Part shown: piece by piece, positions 41,142 through 50,789 of the stretch
Position numbering within the stretch: position 1 is the stretch's first letter
How the letters are laid out: each line of letters starts with the position of its first letter
NCBI RefSeq assembly: GCF_028369065.1
Contig: NZ_JAQNDA010000012.1
Location: 1 to 64,000, forward strand
Direction: 5' to 3'
DNA: 64,000 bases
Source: Marinobacter sp. SS21
GTDB lineage: Bacteria > Pseudomonadota > Gammaproteobacteria > Pseudomonadales > Oleiphilaceae
Program-made: the position numbers and the translations under genes
The notes under the pieces: model-generated
Database searches by the model: none
Told to the model about the DNA's origin: nothing
The model's input: only the letters and a program-made list of their open reading frames with translations

Positions 41142-41168
41142 CCAAACCGCCGTTTCTCAGGCGGCTGG

Positions 41169-41208
41169 CAATAAAAAACCGACCAGGAGACTGGTCGGTT
41201 TTTTATTG
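41169..41208. terminator. Strong bidirectional terminator after rpoS
   Basis: A perfect 18-bp stem (41169-41186 with 41191-41208) closes on GAGA. The outer parts of the stem are A-rich on the left and T-rich on the right, so transcripts from either direction end in a U run. It separates rpoS from the chalcone-isomerase-like gene. Confidence 0.95.
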
Positions 41209-41338
41209 CGCTGCATTTGAGAACCAGGTTGCGTCAGCGTTTTGAGTCGCCTTGTTACAATCACCGGGTCGAGGGTGGTCAGGAAGTCAGCCTTCGGCGG
41301 TTCAGAGAACCTATAACAATTCGATTAAGGACAGAACG

Positions 41339-41944
41339 ATGAACAAGGCCTTCTCAACAGTACTATCTTCCACGGTACTAGCTTCCACAGTACTATCTTC
41401 CATATTGTTGTCAGCGGTGCTCATCGCACCTGCTGCCGCCCTGACCGTAGACGGTGTCGATGTACCGGATACCTATTCGGCCGACGAAACCGAGTTGACC
41501 CTGAACGGCGCGGGGGTCCGCTCCAAATGGTTTATGGATCTTTACGTCGGCGGTTTGTACACCCCGCATAAGGGCAGTGATGCCCAAGCCATCATCGACG
41601 CCGACGAGCCGCAGGCCCTTACCCTGCACATCATCTCCGGGCTGATCACCAGCGACAAGATGACCTCGGCAACCCTGGAAGGCTTTGAACTCGCCACCGG
41701 TGGCGACTTGTCCGCAATCCAGGCCGAAGTGGACGCGTTCCTCAAGGTGTTCGCCGAGGAAATCAAAGAAGGTGACGTCTTCGATCTGGTGTATCTGCCG
41801 GCGGAGGGCGTGCAGGTGTTGAAGAACGGTGCAGCCAGGGCGTCCATCGGAGATTTGACTTTCAAGAAAGCGCTGTTTGGCATCTGGCTGTCGGAGCAAC
41901 CCGCGCAGCAGGATTTGAAAGAGAAGATGCTGGGACAGCGCTAA
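41339..41944 (+). CDS. Exported chalcone isomerase-like protein
   Basis: The 201-residue product has a signal peptide built partly from three 15-bp DNA repeats (STVLS-STVLA-STVLS), with cleavage expected after APAAA. The mature part matches the bacterial chalcone isomerase-like family: GVDVPDTYSADETELTLNGAGVRSKWFMDLYVGGLYT at the start and LTFKKALFGIWLS near the end. These bacterial proteins are not flavonoid enzymes as far as is known. They are periplasmic proteins that may bind fatty acids or other small lipids. AAGGA precedes the ATG at a suitable distance. Confidence 0.88.
   Translation: MNKAFSTVLSSTVLASTVLSSILLSAVLIAPAAALTVDGVDVPDTYSADETELTLNGAGVRSKWFMDLYVGGLYTPHKGSDAQAIIDADEPQALTLHIISGLITSDKMTSATLEGFELATGGDLSAIQAEVDAFLKVFAEEIKEGDVFDLVYLPAEGVQVLKNGAARASIGDLTFKKALFGIWLSEQPAQQDLKEKMLGQR
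41354..41398 (+). repeat. Three 15-bp tandem repeats in a signal peptide
   Basis: Three head-to-tail 15-bp units starting at 41354, 41369 and 41384 (TCCACAGTACTATCT-like) encode S-T-V-L-S/A within the hydrophobic core of the signal peptide. Units 1 and 3 differ at one base. Confidence 0.92.
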
Positions 41945-41955
41945 TCCCACTTGCG

Positions 41956-41983
41956 ACCGACCGGTGGGGGAGCGCCGGTCGGT
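41956..41983 (+). terminator. Terminator between the chalcone isomerase-like gene and nth
   Basis: A 9-bp perfect stem (ACCGACCGG with CCGGTCGGT) with a 10-nt loop is followed by GCTTTATT. The convergent nth gene ends at 41987, so the hairpin serves mainly the plus-strand gene and possibly both. Confidence 0.65.
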
Positions 41984-41986
41984 GCT

Positions 41987-42628
41987 TTATTCCATGTAAT
42001 CCCGTTTGTGTTTGAACTCGCACAGGTCTTCGATCAGGCAGGCGCCACACTTGGGCTTACGTGCGGTGCAGGTGTAGCGGCCGTGCAGGATCAGCCAGTG
42101 GTGGGCATCCAGCAGAAACTCTTTGGGCACCAGTCGTAGCAGGCGTTTTTCCACCTCCAGCACGTTCTTGCCGGGGGCGATGCCGGTGCGGTTTGAGACC
42201 CGGAAGATGTGGGTATCCACGGCCATGGCCGGTTGCCCAAAGGCGGTGTTCAGCACCACGTTCGCGGTCTTGCGACCGACCCCAGGCAGCGCCTCCAGCG
42301 CTTCCCGGCTATCCGGAACCTGGCTGTTGTGCCGTTCAATCAGCATCCCGCAGGTCTTGATGACGTTTTCCGCCTTGCTGTTGAACAGGCCAATGGTCTT
42401 GATGTACTGCTTGAGGCCGTCGACACCGAGCGCGAGAATGCTCTCCGGCGTATTGGCCACCGGGAACAGCTTGTCCGTCGCCTTGTTGACCCCCACATCG
42501 GTCGCCTGTGCCGAGAGAATGACCGCCACCAGCAGTTCAAACGGCGTGGTGTAATTCAGCTCGGTGGTGGGGTTGGGGTTGGCATTCCGCAACCGGGTGA
42601 AGATTTCTGTGCGTTTGTGCTTGTTCAT
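41987..42628 (-). CDS. nth: Endonuclease III (DNA glycosylase)
   Basis: The 213-residue base-excision repair enzyme removes oxidised pyrimidines and cuts the resulting abasic site. The helix-hairpin-helix LPGVGRKTANVVLN holds the catalytic Lys, VDTHIFRVSNR the catalytic Asp, and CTARKPKCGACLIEDLC gives the four Cys of the 4Fe-4S cluster with the normal 6-2-5 spacing. It lies at the end of the rnf operon, as in E. coli (rsx-nth). Confidence 0.97.
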   Translation of the reverse strand: MNKHKRTEIFTRLRNANPNPTTELNYTTPFELLVAVILSAQATDVGVNKATDKLFPVANTPESILALGVDGLKQYIKTIGLFNSKAENVIKTCGMLIERHNSQVPDSREALEALPGVGRKTANVVLNTAFGQPAMAVDTHIFRVSNRTGIAPGKNVLEVEKRLLRLVPKEFLLDAHHWLILHGRYTCTARKPKCGACLIEDLCEFKHKRDYME

Positions 42629-42645
42629 CTTGCTGGCTGCCTGGG

Positions 42646-43362
42646 TTACGACACGTTGCCGGTCACCCGCACCCGCTTGCTGCCGGTGACCACGGTGTCC
42701 TTGGTGCGTGCGGCCCGATGGGCCTTGAGGCGGTTGTCGATGCCGTTCTTGAGGGCGATCAACAGCCCAAGGCCAACAAACGCACCGGGCGGCAGGATCA
42801 TGAACAGCACATCCGGGTAGTTCTCAAGGGGGCGAATACCCCAGTCTGCGGCCATGGGGCCAAGCAGCAGCTCCATATCGGTAAACAGCGTACCCTGGCC
42901 CACCAGCTCACGCAGTCCGCCGAGTACCACCAGCACCGAGAAAAAGCCCAGTCCCATCATCGCGCCATCGAGCAGGGCGGGCAGTGGCGGGTTCTTGGAG
43001 GCGAACGCATCCGCCCGGCCCAGAATGGCGCAGTTGGTCACGATCAGCGGAATGAAAATGCCCAGGATCTGGTACAGCTCGTAGGTGAAGGCCTGCATTA
43101 ACAGCTCGGCGCAGGTAACGAAGGAGGCGATGATCATCACAAAGGCGGGCAGCCGGACCGAGTCACCGACGTAGTTGCGGATCAGCGAAACCGCCAGGTT
43201 GGAGCCCATCAGTACCAGCAAGGTTGCCAGCCCCAGGCCGATGGCGTTGACCACGGTGCTGGTGACCGCCAACAGGGGGCACAGGCCAAGTACCTGGACC
43301 AGGGCCGGGTTATTGAGCCAGAGTCCGTCCTTGATAATCTCGGCGTTGCTCTTGGTGGCCAT
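42646..43362 (-). CDS. rnfE: Rnf electron transport complex subunit E
   Basis: The 238-residue membrane protein has six helices and belongs to the RnfA/RnfE/NqrD/NqrE family, with the symmetric Cys-bearing helices ([20 protein letters not shown] and [18 protein letters not shown]) that hold the membrane iron-sulfur centre. A basic C-terminal tail follows the last helix. It is the last rnf gene before nth, and 2 bases separate it from rnfG. Confidence 0.96.
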   Translation of the reverse strand: MATKSNAEIIKDGLWLNNPALVQVLGLCPLLAVTSTVVNAIGLGLATLLVLMGSNLAVSLIRNYVGDSVRLPAFVMIIASFVTCAELLMQAFTYELYQILGIFIPLIVTNCAILGRADAFASKNPPLPALLDGAMMGLGFFSVLVVLGGLRELVGQGTLFTDMELLLGPMAADWGIRPLENYPDVLFMILPPGAFVGLGLLIALKNGIDNRLKAHRAARTKDTVVTGSKRVRVTGNVS

Positions 43363-43364
43363 GA

Positions 43365-44015
43365 TTATGATTGCTCCTGAGGGTTCGCGTCGCCGGATTG
43401 CAGTTGGATGTCGCTCTGGTGATTCCGGAAGTAGAGCAGGGCCTTGTGAACGGCTTTGGTGACGGCGCGCGGGGTAATGGTGGCGCCGGTGAACTGGTCA
43501 AAGACGCCGCCGTTTTTCGCCACCGTCCAGCCCTCGGCTGCGGGGTTGTCGAGAGCCCGGCCGTTGAAGTCGAGAACCCAGTCGGACTTTTTCCGTTCGA
43601 CCTTATCGCCCAGTCCGGGAGTCTCCTTGTGACTGGTAATCCGCACCCCCAGCACCTCGCCAGCCGGATCGATGCCAACCAGCAGTTTGATGTCACCGGA
43701 ATAGCCATCCGGCGCGGTGACCGGGAGAATCAGGCCCACCGGTTGCCCCTGTAAGGTGGCCTTCCAGGCCGTGAACGGCTGGTTAAAACCCCGCTCGGGA
43801 TCGGCCGGCAGCTGGAAAGCGTCGGCCAGCATGTCGTTGTCGTGGTGCTGTTCGGGAATGATTTCGAACAGCGCCCGGGCCTCGGCACGGGCGATCTGCT
43901 GGTCGATCCGTGCTTCGGTCATAACCTGGGTTACGGCGATGGTGCCGCCGGTAATGATCGCAAACAGGCCGAGGCCAATGGCGCTGCGGCGAATGGATTG
44001 TCCGAGAGCTGCCAT
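43365..44015 (-). CDS. rnfG: Rnf electron transport complex subunit G
   Basis: The 216-residue subunit has one N-terminal membrane helix and a periplasmic FMN-binding domain. The motif [10 protein letters not shown] contains the Thr that carries covalent FMN. It passes electrons between the other flavin subunit RnfD and the iron-sulfur subunits. It is tightly packed between rnfD and rnfE. Confidence 0.96.
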   Translation of the reverse strand: MAALGQSIRRSAIGLGLFAIITGGTIAVTQVMTEARIDQQIARAEARALFEIIPEQHHDNDMLADAFQLPADPERGFNQPFTAWKATLQGQPVGLILPVTAPDGYSGDIKLLVGIDPAGEVLGVRITSHKETPGLGDKVERKKSDWVLDFNGRALDNPAAEGWTVAKNGGVFDQFTGATITPRAVTKAVHKALLYFRNHQSDIQLQSGDANPQEQS

Positions 44016-44018
44016 AAC

Positions 44019-45071
44019 TTACCCCGAAGTCTTGGTGGGAATGCCGCGCCTGGGCTTATGGTGACCGTAGGTGCGTGGCCGGGTGTAGTGGTCGATAAAG
44101 GGTACCGCGAAGTTCATCAGCAGCACACTGAACGCCACGGCATCCGGATAATTACCCCAGGTGCGGATTACATACAGCAGCATGCCCACCCCGGCACCGT
44201 AGATCAGCTTGCCCTGGCGACTGGTGGCGGCCGACACCGGATCGGTGGCGATGAAAAAGGCGCCCAGCATGGTGCCGCCGGCCAGCAGGTGCAGGCTGAG
44301 CGGAGCGTACAGGTCTTCGTTACCGCCGAACGCCAGGCTCAGCAATGTCATGGCGCCGAGCATGGCCACCGGAATGTGCCAGGTGATCAGTTTGAGCGCC
44401 AGCAGCAACAGCCCTCCGGCCAGGAAGCCGGCGTTGACCCACTCCCAGCCCCGGGCAACACCGTCGCCGAAGGTGGGGTGTTGCAGCACCTCGGCCGCGG
44501 TGTGGGTGGCGATCTGGTGTTTGTATTCGTCCAGCGGTGTGGCCATGGTGAAGGCGTCCACCGCGGTGTGCTGTCCGGAGGCAATGGTGGCCAGGGTTTC
44601 GCTAAATCCCGGGGCGCTGCCCCAGAGCAGGCCGGCTTCCGCCCAGTTGGTGGTCATGGCCACCGGGAACGACACCAGCACCAGGGCGTAGCCGACCATG
44701 GCGGGGTTGAATGGGTTGGCGCCAATACCGCCGTAAAGCTGTTTGGCCAGTACGATGGCCGAGATCACCGCGATCGCCGACACCCACCAGGGCGCGAACT
44801 GGGGCAGCGACAGCCCCAGCAACAGGCCGGTGACCGCCGCTGTGTTGTCCTTGAGGAAGAACGCCAAAGGCCGTTTGCGCAGGGTCAACATCACTGCCTC
44901 TGCGCCAAGGGCGACCGAAATGCACCAGATCACGTTGATCAGGTTGCCCCAGCCAAAGAACAGAGTCTGGGCCAATAGCCCCGGCAAGGCCGCGAGAATC
45001 ACCCAGAGCATGACCCTGGAGGTGGGCCGCGCGCCTCGAGCGTGGGGGGAGGATTGCTGTCGTAATGCCAT
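44019..45071 (-). CDS. rnfD: Rnf electron transport complex subunit D
   Basis: The 350-residue membrane subunit has about eight to ten helices of the NqrB/RnfD family. The periplasmic motif [13 protein letters not shown] holds the Thr expected to bind FMN, and [20 protein letters not shown] and [12 protein letters not shown] are further landmarks. It forms part of the ion pathway. A short gap of 37 bases separates it from rnfC. Confidence 0.96.
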   Translation of the reverse strand: MALRQQSSPHARGARPTSRVMLWVILAALPGLLAQTLFFGWGNLINVIWCISVALGAEAVMLTLRKRPLAFFLKDNTAAVTGLLLGLSLPQFAPWWVSAIAVISAIVLAKQLYGGIGANPFNPAMVGYALVLVSFPVAMTTNWAEAGLLWGSAPGFSETLATIASGQHTAVDAFTMATPLDEYKHQIATHTAAEVLQHPTFGDGVARGWEWVNAGFLAGGLLLLALKLITWHIPVAMLGAMTLLSLAFGGNEDLYAPLSLHLLAGGTMLGAFFIATDPVSAATSRQGKLIYGAGVGMLLYVIRTWGNYPDAVAFSVLLMNFAVPFIDHYTRPRTYGHHKPRRGIPTKTSG

Positions 45072-45108
45072 GTGGGTCTATGCCTGATTCGTAAAGGTTG
45101 CCAACGGC

Positions 45109-47373
45109 TCAGTCGGCGGGTTGTTCCATCGGCTGCTGCTGGGCCTGGCTGAGTGCCTGTTGGGCTCGTTCTACCCGCTCCAGATTCTTGGTCACGGCCC
45201 GCTCCAGTTTCTCGGCATTATCGCCGCCTGCGGTGCGCGCTTCGTCAAGCAAACCCTGCATGGTGTCCAGCTTGGCCTTGGCTTTCTCAAGCTGGGACTC
45301 AAGGGCGGCTATGTCTGGAAGGTCCTCAGACTTAGCCCCCACCGTAACGGGTTCAGTGGGATTGGCACCGGCATTGGTGGACCGCGCCAGGGTGAGGGTT
45401 TCCTCGGCCCGTAGCACGCGCTCTTCGTTCTTGGCCACCGCACGCTTAAGCTTCTCGGCGGTGTCGGCGCCGCTTTCGAGGGCTTCGTTGAGCAATCCCT
45501 GCATGTTCTCAAGCTTGGCGCGGGCTTTGTCCAGCTGGGCTTCCAGGGCTGGGACGTCGGTCTGATCGTTGGCTACGGGGGCGGGTGACGGCGCCGGGGC
45601 AGCCTTCGCCCGGGCTTCATCCAGAGCCTCCTGGGCCCGTTGCACTCGCTCCTGGTTTTTGCCGACTGCCCGCTCCAACTTATCCACGTTGTCACCGCCG
45701 GCCGCCTTGGCCTCGTCCAGCAGGGTCTGCATGTTCGCCAGCTTGGCGGTGGCCTGCTCTAGTTGTTTGGTCAGGGCGTCAAGGTCGACTTCAGGGGCGG
45801 TGTTGTCGGTCTGGGGCTGGCTGGCGGCCGCCTTTTTGCGGGCCAGGGCTTCTTGCACCATGGCCGCCTTGACGGCCCGGTCGTTGCTAGCGTCGGTTTC
45901 CGCTTTGCTGGCTTCGGCCTGTTTCTGGGCCTGGGCTTGCGCGGCGGCTCGAGCGCGCTCCTTGCGCTTGGCTTCTTTCTCGGCCTTGTCCCGCTCCAGC
46001 CTGGCCTGGCGGGCTTCAAAACGTTCCCGGGCCTTGTCGGCCTTAAGTTGTTCGGCGCGCTGGGTCCGGATCTCGCCCTTGGCGTAGCGGTAATACTGCA
46101 CCAGCGGGATGGAGCTGGGGCAAACGTAGGTACAGGCGCCGCACTCGATACAGTCAAACAGGTTCTGGTGTTCGGCCTTGTCGAACTCGTCCGCCTTGGC
46201 ATACCAGAGCAGCTGTTGTGGCAGCAGGTCCATGGGGCAGGCTTCGGCGCAGGTGCCGCAGCGGATACAGGGCTGCTCCGGGGCCGGGTCCGGCAGCTCC
46301 TCGGCGGTAGCGGCGATGACGCAGTTGGTGGTTTTGATCACCGGGACAGCGGTGGTCTGCAGGGTGTAGCCCATCATCGGCCCGCCCAGTACCAGCCGGT
46401 GCAGACGGTCGTCCTGCAGGCCGGCCTGATCCAGCAGGTAGCTGATGGGCGTACCGAGCAACACCTCGAAATTGCCGGGATTGGCCACCGCTTCGCCGGT
46501 GATGGTGGTCACGCGGGAAATCAGCGGTTCGCCGAGGTTGATGGCCCGGTGTACGGCAATGGCGGTGCCCACGTTCTGGCACATGACGCCGATATCCGCG
46601 GGGATGCCACCGTGGGGCACTTCCATGCCGGTCAGAATCTGCACCAGCTGCTTTTCGCCGCCGGAAGGATACTTGGTGGGAATGACGTCGACTTCAATCT
46701 GGGTGCCGGCACAGGCCGCCCGGATGGCCTGAACCGCCTGGGGCTTGTTGTCCTCAATGGCGATCACGCAGCGCTCGGGCCGCAGGATCCAGGCCATGAT
46801 CTTCATGCCCTCGGCGACCTCGGCAGCGCGCTCGCGCATCGCCATATCGTCGGCGGTGATGTAGGGCTCGCATTCGGCGCCATTGAGGATCAGCGTGCTG
46901 ACTTTGCGATCCTTGGGTGGGCGCAACTTGATGTTGGTGGGGAAGCCGGCACCGCCCATGCCCGCGATGCCAAAACCGCGAATGGCAGCGAGCACGTCTT
47001 CCCGGTCCAGGGTATGGAAATCCTCAACCGGACGGCGTTCACACCAGGTATCTTCGCCGTCGGGGCGCAGGGTGATACACCAGTCGGTCATGCCGGACGG
47101 GTGGGGGACGGGCAGCTGAGCAATGGCCTCAATGGTGCCGGAGGTCGGGGCATGCACCGGCACCCCCACAGGGCCTTCCACAGTGGCCAGCACCTCGCCC
47201 TTAAGTACCTGGTCGCCGACCGAGACCAGCATGCTGGCCTGCTCACCGATGTGCTGCTGTAACGGCAGCGTCAGCAGCTCAGGAAAGCCCGCACTCGCGA
47301 TGGGGCGGGTGGTGGAGAGGTCTTTGTTTTCTACCGGGTGAATGCCGCCCGGAAAATCCCACAAGGTGCTCAT
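45109..47373 (-). CDS. rnfC: Rnf electron transport complex subunit C with threefold C-terminal repeat
   Basis: The 754-residue subunit has an N-terminal barrel domain, an NADH/FMN-binding domain (IAGMGGAGFPTNIKL, then NGAECEPYITADDM), a SLBB domain, and two 4Fe-4S ferredoxin motifs (CIRCGTCAEACPMDLLP and CIECGACTYVCPSSIPLV). The region after about residue 440 is a long charged Ala-rich helix. It ends in three repeats of about 70-78 residues (529-606, 607-684 and 685-754) with the shared pattern LLDEA-KLERAV-KN-ERV-RA. E. coli RsxC has a similar Ala-rich tail. The protein delivers electrons from NADH to the complex, or the reverse. Its stop-start overlap with rnfB is one base. Confidence 0.96.
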   Translation of the reverse strand: MSTLWDFPGGIHPVENKDLSTTRPIASAGFPELLTLPLQQHIGEQASMLVSVGDQVLKGEVLATVEGPVGVPVHAPTSGTIEAIAQLPVPHPSGMTDWCITLRPDGEDTWCERRPVEDFHTLDREDVLAAIRGFGIAGMGGAGFPTNIKLRPPKDRKVSTLILNGAECEPYITADDMAMRERAAEVAEGMKIMAWILRPERCVIAIEDNKPQAVQAIRAACAGTQIEVDVIPTKYPSGGEKQLVQILTGMEVPHGGIPADIGVMCQNVGTAIAVHRAINLGEPLISRVTTITGEAVANPGNFEVLLGTPISYLLDQAGLQDDRLHRLVLGGPMMGYTLQTTAVPVIKTTNCVIAATAEELPDPAPEQPCIRCGTCAEACPMDLLPQQLLWYAKADEFDKAEHQNLFDCIECGACTYVCPSSIPLVQYYRYAKGEIRTQRAEQLKADKARERFEARQARLERDKAEKEAKRKERARAAAQAQAQKQAEASKAETDASNDRAVKAAMVQEALARKKAAASQPQTDNTAPEVDLDALTKQLEQATAKLANMQTLLDEAKAAGGDNVDKLERAVGKNQERVQRAQEALDEARAKAAPAPSPAPVANDQTDVPALEAQLDKARAKLENMQGLLNEALESGADTAEKLKRAVAKNEERVLRAEETLTLARSTNAGANPTEPVTVGAKSEDLPDIAALESQLEKAKAKLDTMQGLLDEARTAGGDNAEKLERAVTKNLERVERAQQALSQAQQQPMEQPAD
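45112..45789 (-). repeat. Threefold coding repeat at the end of rnfC
   Basis: Residues 529-606, 607-684 and 685-754 align without large gaps. The first two units are both 78 residues, and the third lacks only the linker. The conserved core is MQ-LL-EA, then KL-RAV-KN-ERV-RA, predicted as two helices per unit. Confidence 0.88.
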
Positions 47374-47951
47374 CAGGCGGTCACCCCCTGCCGGTCAGTC
47401 GCAATGATGTTGCTGGCCGGCGGGTTCCAGGTCCAGGTTCGGATGTCGGGCTCGATGGTGACCATGTCGATGCAGTCGACAGGACAGGGCTCCACGCACA
47501 GATCGCAGCCGGTGCATTCGCTTTCAATCACCGTGTGCATGTGCTTGGCGGCGCCGAGGATGGCGTCCACCGGACAGGCCTGGATGCACTTGGTGCAGCC
47601 GATGCATTCGTCTTCCCGGATCACCGCGACCCGCTTGTCCTGTTCGACGCCGTGTTCGGCATCCAGCGGTTGCGGCTCGACGTCCAGCAGGTCGGCCAGC
47701 GCCTTGATGGTGGTGTCGCCACCGGGCGGGCACTTGTTGATGGCATCGCCATCGGCAATGGATTCGGCGTAGGGGCGGCAGCCGGGGAAGCCACACTGGC
47801 CGCACTGGGTTTGTGGCAGCAGGGCGTCGATCTGATCCACCAGGGGGTTGCCTTCCACCCGGAAGCGTTCGGCCGCGAAACCCAGCAGGCCGCCAAAAAT
47901 GACGGCGAGCAATAACAGGACCGCGACGGCAATGAGAATGCTGGTCAACAT
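47373..47951 (-). CDS. rnfB: Rnf electron transport complex subunit B
   Basis: The 192-residue subunit has one N-terminal membrane helix, a four-Cys domain ([15 protein letters not shown] and NKCPPGG) for one 4Fe-4S cluster, and a two-cluster ferredoxin domain ([16 protein letters not shown] and [16 protein letters not shown]). It receives electrons from, or gives them to, soluble ferredoxin. It overlaps rnfC by one base and lies 16 bases after rnfA. Confidence 0.97.
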   Translation of the reverse strand: MLTSILIAVAVLLLLAVIFGGLLGFAAERFRVEGNPLVDQIDALLPQTQCGQCGFPGCRPYAESIADGDAINKCPPGGDTTIKALADLLDVEPQPLDAEHGVEQDKRVAVIREDECIGCTKCIQACPVDAILGAAKHMHTVIESECTGCDLCVEPCPVDCIDMVTIEPDIRTWTWNPPASNIIATDRQGVTA

Positions 47952-47967
47952 GGTGATCTTGCTCCGT

Positions 47968-48549
47968 TTACACGCCGACCAGGCCGGTAAAGCCCAGGAA
48001 TGCCAGTGACATCAGGCCGGCTGTGACCATGCCGATGGCGGCGCCGCGGAACGCAACGGGGACATCCGATACCGCAATCCGCTCGCGCATGGCGGCGAAC
48101 AGCACCAACACCAGCGAGAAGCCGGCGGCGGCGCCAAAACCGTACAGCACCGATTCAACAAAGTTGTTCTGTTTGTTGAGGTTAAGCAGGGCGACGCCCA
48201 ACACTGCGCAGTTGGTGGTGATCAGCGGCAGGAAAATGCCCAGCACCCGATACAGCAGTGGGCTGGTTTTGCGCACCACCATCTCGGTGAACTGCACCAC
48301 CACGGCGATCACCAGGATGAAGGTGATGGTCTTCAGGAACGCCAGATCCAGTGGTGCCAGCAGGTAGGTGTAGGCCAGGTAGCTGCAAACCGACGCCAGG
48401 GTCAGCACAAACGTGGTGGCCAGAGACATGCCCATGGCGGTTTCCAGCTTCCCGGAGACCCCCATAAAGGGGCACAGTCCGAGAAACTGAACCAGGACAA
48501 AGTTGTTCACCAGAATGGTGCTGACCAGGATCAGCAGGTATTCCGTCAT
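47968..48549 (-). CDS. rnfA: Rnf electron transport complex subunit A
   Basis: The 193-residue membrane protein has six helices, with the Cys-bearing motifs [19 protein letters not shown] and [15 protein letters not shown] that hold an iron-sulfur centre within the membrane, mirroring RnfE. It is the first rnf gene, 22 bases after metG on the same strand, so the complex may share transcripts with metG. The order A-B-C-D-G-E-nth is that of the E. coli rsx operon. Confidence 0.97.
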   Translation of the reverse strand: MTEYLLILVSTILVNNFVLVQFLGLCPFMGVSGKLETAMGMSLATTFVLTLASVCSYLAYTYLLAPLDLAFLKTITFILVIAVVVQFTEMVVRKTSPLLYRVLGIFLPLITTNCAVLGVALLNLNKQNNFVESVLYGFGAAAGFSLVLVLFAAMRERIAVSDVPVAFRGAAIGMVTAGLMSLAFLGFTGLVGV

Positions 48550-48571
48550 CGCTCATTTGCTCCTGCGGTAC

Positions 48572-50605
48572 TTACATAATCCGCATGCCGGGGGTGGCGC
48601 CGGAATCCGGGGACAGGATGAAGATCTCCTTACCACCGGGGCCTGCTGCCAGCACCATGCCTTCGGAAAGGCCGAATTTCATCTTGCGTGGTTTCAGGTT
48701 GGCCACCATCACCGTCAACCGGCCTTCGAGCTGCTCGGGCTGGTAGGCGGATTTGATACCAGCGAAGACATTGCGCTCGCCGTGGCCGATGTCCAGAGTC
48801 AGCCGCAGCAGCTTGTCGGCGCCGTCGACGTGTTCGGCTTTGACAATCTTGGCCACCCGAAGATCCACCTTGGCGAAGTCCCCAAATTCTACCTCATCGG
48901 CCACCGGTTCCAGATTGGCTGCGGCGGCGGGCTTTGCGGTCTGCTCAGGTACCTGCTCCTTGGATGCCTCCAGCATTTTTTCGATCTGTGCCATTTCGAC
49001 CCTGTTCATCAACGGCTTGAACTTGTGGATGCCATGGTTTTCCAGCAGCTCGCCACGGTTGTTCCAGTCCAGCGGACTGTCGAGGAACTCGGCGGAGGCC
49101 TCGGCGGTCTTCGGCAGCACTGGTGCCAGGTAGGTCATCAGCAGGCGGAACATGTTGATGGCGTTGGTGCAGATGGCCTGCAGCTGTGCATCCTTCCCGT
49201 CCTGTTTGGCGATGACCCACGGTTGCTCGTCATTGACGTACTGGTTGGCGATGTCCGCCAGCTCCATAATCCGGCGCATGCCGCGACCGAACTCGCGGGC
49301 CTCGTAACACTCGGCAATCTCATCGCCGGCATCCACGAACACCTTCAGTTTGTCGGTTTCGGTGACAGCACCAAGCTGGCCATCGAAACGCTTGGTGATG
49401 AAGCCGGCGCTACGGCTGGCAATGTTGACCACCTTGCCCACCAGGTCGGAATTGACCCGTGAGGCAAAGTCCTCCAGGTTCAGGTCCATGTCATCGACGC
49501 CGCTGGCCAGCTTGGCGGCGAAATAGTAACGCAGGTACTCCGGATTCAGGTGATCCAGGTAGGTACGGGCCATGATGAAGGTGCCGCGGGACTTGGACAT
49601 CTTCTTGCCGTTGACCGTCACGAAGCCGTGGGCCCAGACCGCGCTGGGGGTGCGATAGCCGGCGCTGTGCAGCATGGAGGGCCAGAACAGGGCGTGGAAA
49701 TTGATGATGTCCTTGCCGATGAAGTGGTAGACCTCGGCCTCGGAGTTGGCGTTCCAGAAGTGGTCGAAGTCGATGCCTTCGCGGTCGCACAGGTTCTTGA
49801 AGCTGGCCAGGTAGCCGATGGGGGCATCCAGCCAAACGTAGAAGTATTTGCCCGGCGCATCCGGAATCTCGAAGCCGAAATAGGGCGCGTCCCGGCTGAT
49901 ATCCCATTCCTGCAGGCCGGCGTCGAGCCACTCCGCCAGCTTGTTGGCAATCTGCGGCTGCAGTGTGCCGCTGCGGGTCCAGTTCTGCAGGAAATCGGTG
50001 AACTCCGGCAGGCGGAAGAAGTAGTGCTCAGATTCCTTTTCCACCGGCGTGGCGCCGGATACCGCTGACTTCGGATTGATCAGCTCCGCCGGGGTGTAGG
50101 TGGCGCCACAGACCTCGCAATTATCTCCGTACTGGTCCTCCGACTTGCACTTCGGGCAGGTGCCCTTGATGAAGCGGTCGGCCAGGAACATCTCCTTTTC
50201 CGGGTCGTAGGCCTGGGTGATCTTGCGGGTAGCGATGTGATCGTTTTCCTGCAGCCGGCGATAGATGTACGCCGAGAACTCCCGATTCTCCTCCGAGTGG
50301 GTGGAGTGGTAGTTGTCAAAGCGGATGTGAAAGCCGGCGAAGTCGTCCTGGTGCTCCTGACGGATACGGTCGATCAGGGCTTCGGAGGTGATGCCTTCGC
50401 GTTCGGCCCGTAGCATAATGGCAGTGCCGTGGGCGTCGTCGGCGCAAACGTAGTAGCAGTTCTGACCGCGCATTCGCTGGTAGCGGGCCCAGATATCGGT
50501 CTGGATATACTCCAACAGGTGGCCCAGGTGGATGGGGCCGTTGGCGTAGGGCAGGGCGCTGGTTACCAGAATATCGCGCTGTTTCTGTGCACTCGCTTGC
50601 GTCAT
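48572..50605 (-). CDS. metG: Methionyl-tRNA synthetase
   Basis: The 677-residue class I synthetase has the HIGH-type motif [13 protein letters not shown], a four-Cys zinc knuckle (CPKC and CEVC), the KMSKS loop ([11 protein letters not shown]), and a C-terminal tRNA-binding domain beginning near [12 protein letters not shown] that also forms the dimer. The ATG at 50605 gives the usual N terminus; an in-frame ATG 24 bases upstream adds eight unconserved residues. It is divergent from apbC, as in many gammaproteobacteria. Confidence 0.97.
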   Translation of the reverse strand: MTQASAQKQRDILVTSALPYANGPIHLGHLLEYIQTDIWARYQRMRGQNCYYVCADDAHGTAIMLRAEREGITSEALIDRIRQEHQDDFAGFHIRFDNYHSTHSEENREFSAYIYRRLQENDHIATRKITQAYDPEKEMFLADRFIKGTCPKCKSEDQYGDNCEVCGATYTPAELINPKSAVSGATPVEKESEHYFFRLPEFTDFLQNWTRSGTLQPQIANKLAEWLDAGLQEWDISRDAPYFGFEIPDAPGKYFYVWLDAPIGYLASFKNLCDREGIDFDHFWNANSEAEVYHFIGKDIINFHALFWPSMLHSAGYRTPSAVWAHGFVTVNGKKMSKSRGTFIMARTYLDHLNPEYLRYYFAAKLASGVDDMDLNLEDFASRVNSDLVGKVVNIASRSAGFITKRFDGQLGAVTETDKLKVFVDAGDEIAECYEAREFGRGMRRIMELADIANQYVNDEQPWVIAKQDGKDAQLQAICTNAINMFRLLMTYLAPVLPKTAEASAEFLDSPLDWNNRGELLENHGIHKFKPLMNRVEMAQIEKMLEASKEQVPEQTAKPAAAANLEPVADEVEFGDFAKVDLRVAKIVKAEHVDGADKLLRLTLDIGHGERNVFAGIKSAYQPEQLEGRLTVMVANLKPRKMKFGLSEGMVLAAGPGGKEIFILSPDSGATPGMRIM

Positions 50606-50789
50606 GTTAAATGTCCGAACCTTGATCAAGAATGGTTGTGGTCAGAAGCGGGCACAGATGATACCTTCCGGGCGGCAAATTTTCATCTGGACGCCCCAAT
50701 TTTGTTGTCTGGTGGGCGGTTTTGATTAATTCGGACCGGTGACTTGGTTCGATGTTCCCCGTTTTGTGTCGCAACCCCTGGAGATAGGC

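Noticed and set aside
45763-47262. Open frame of about 499 codons opposite rnfC
   Set aside because: Gly-rich low-complexity translation produced by the reverse of the Ala-rich rnfC tail; no family resemblance.
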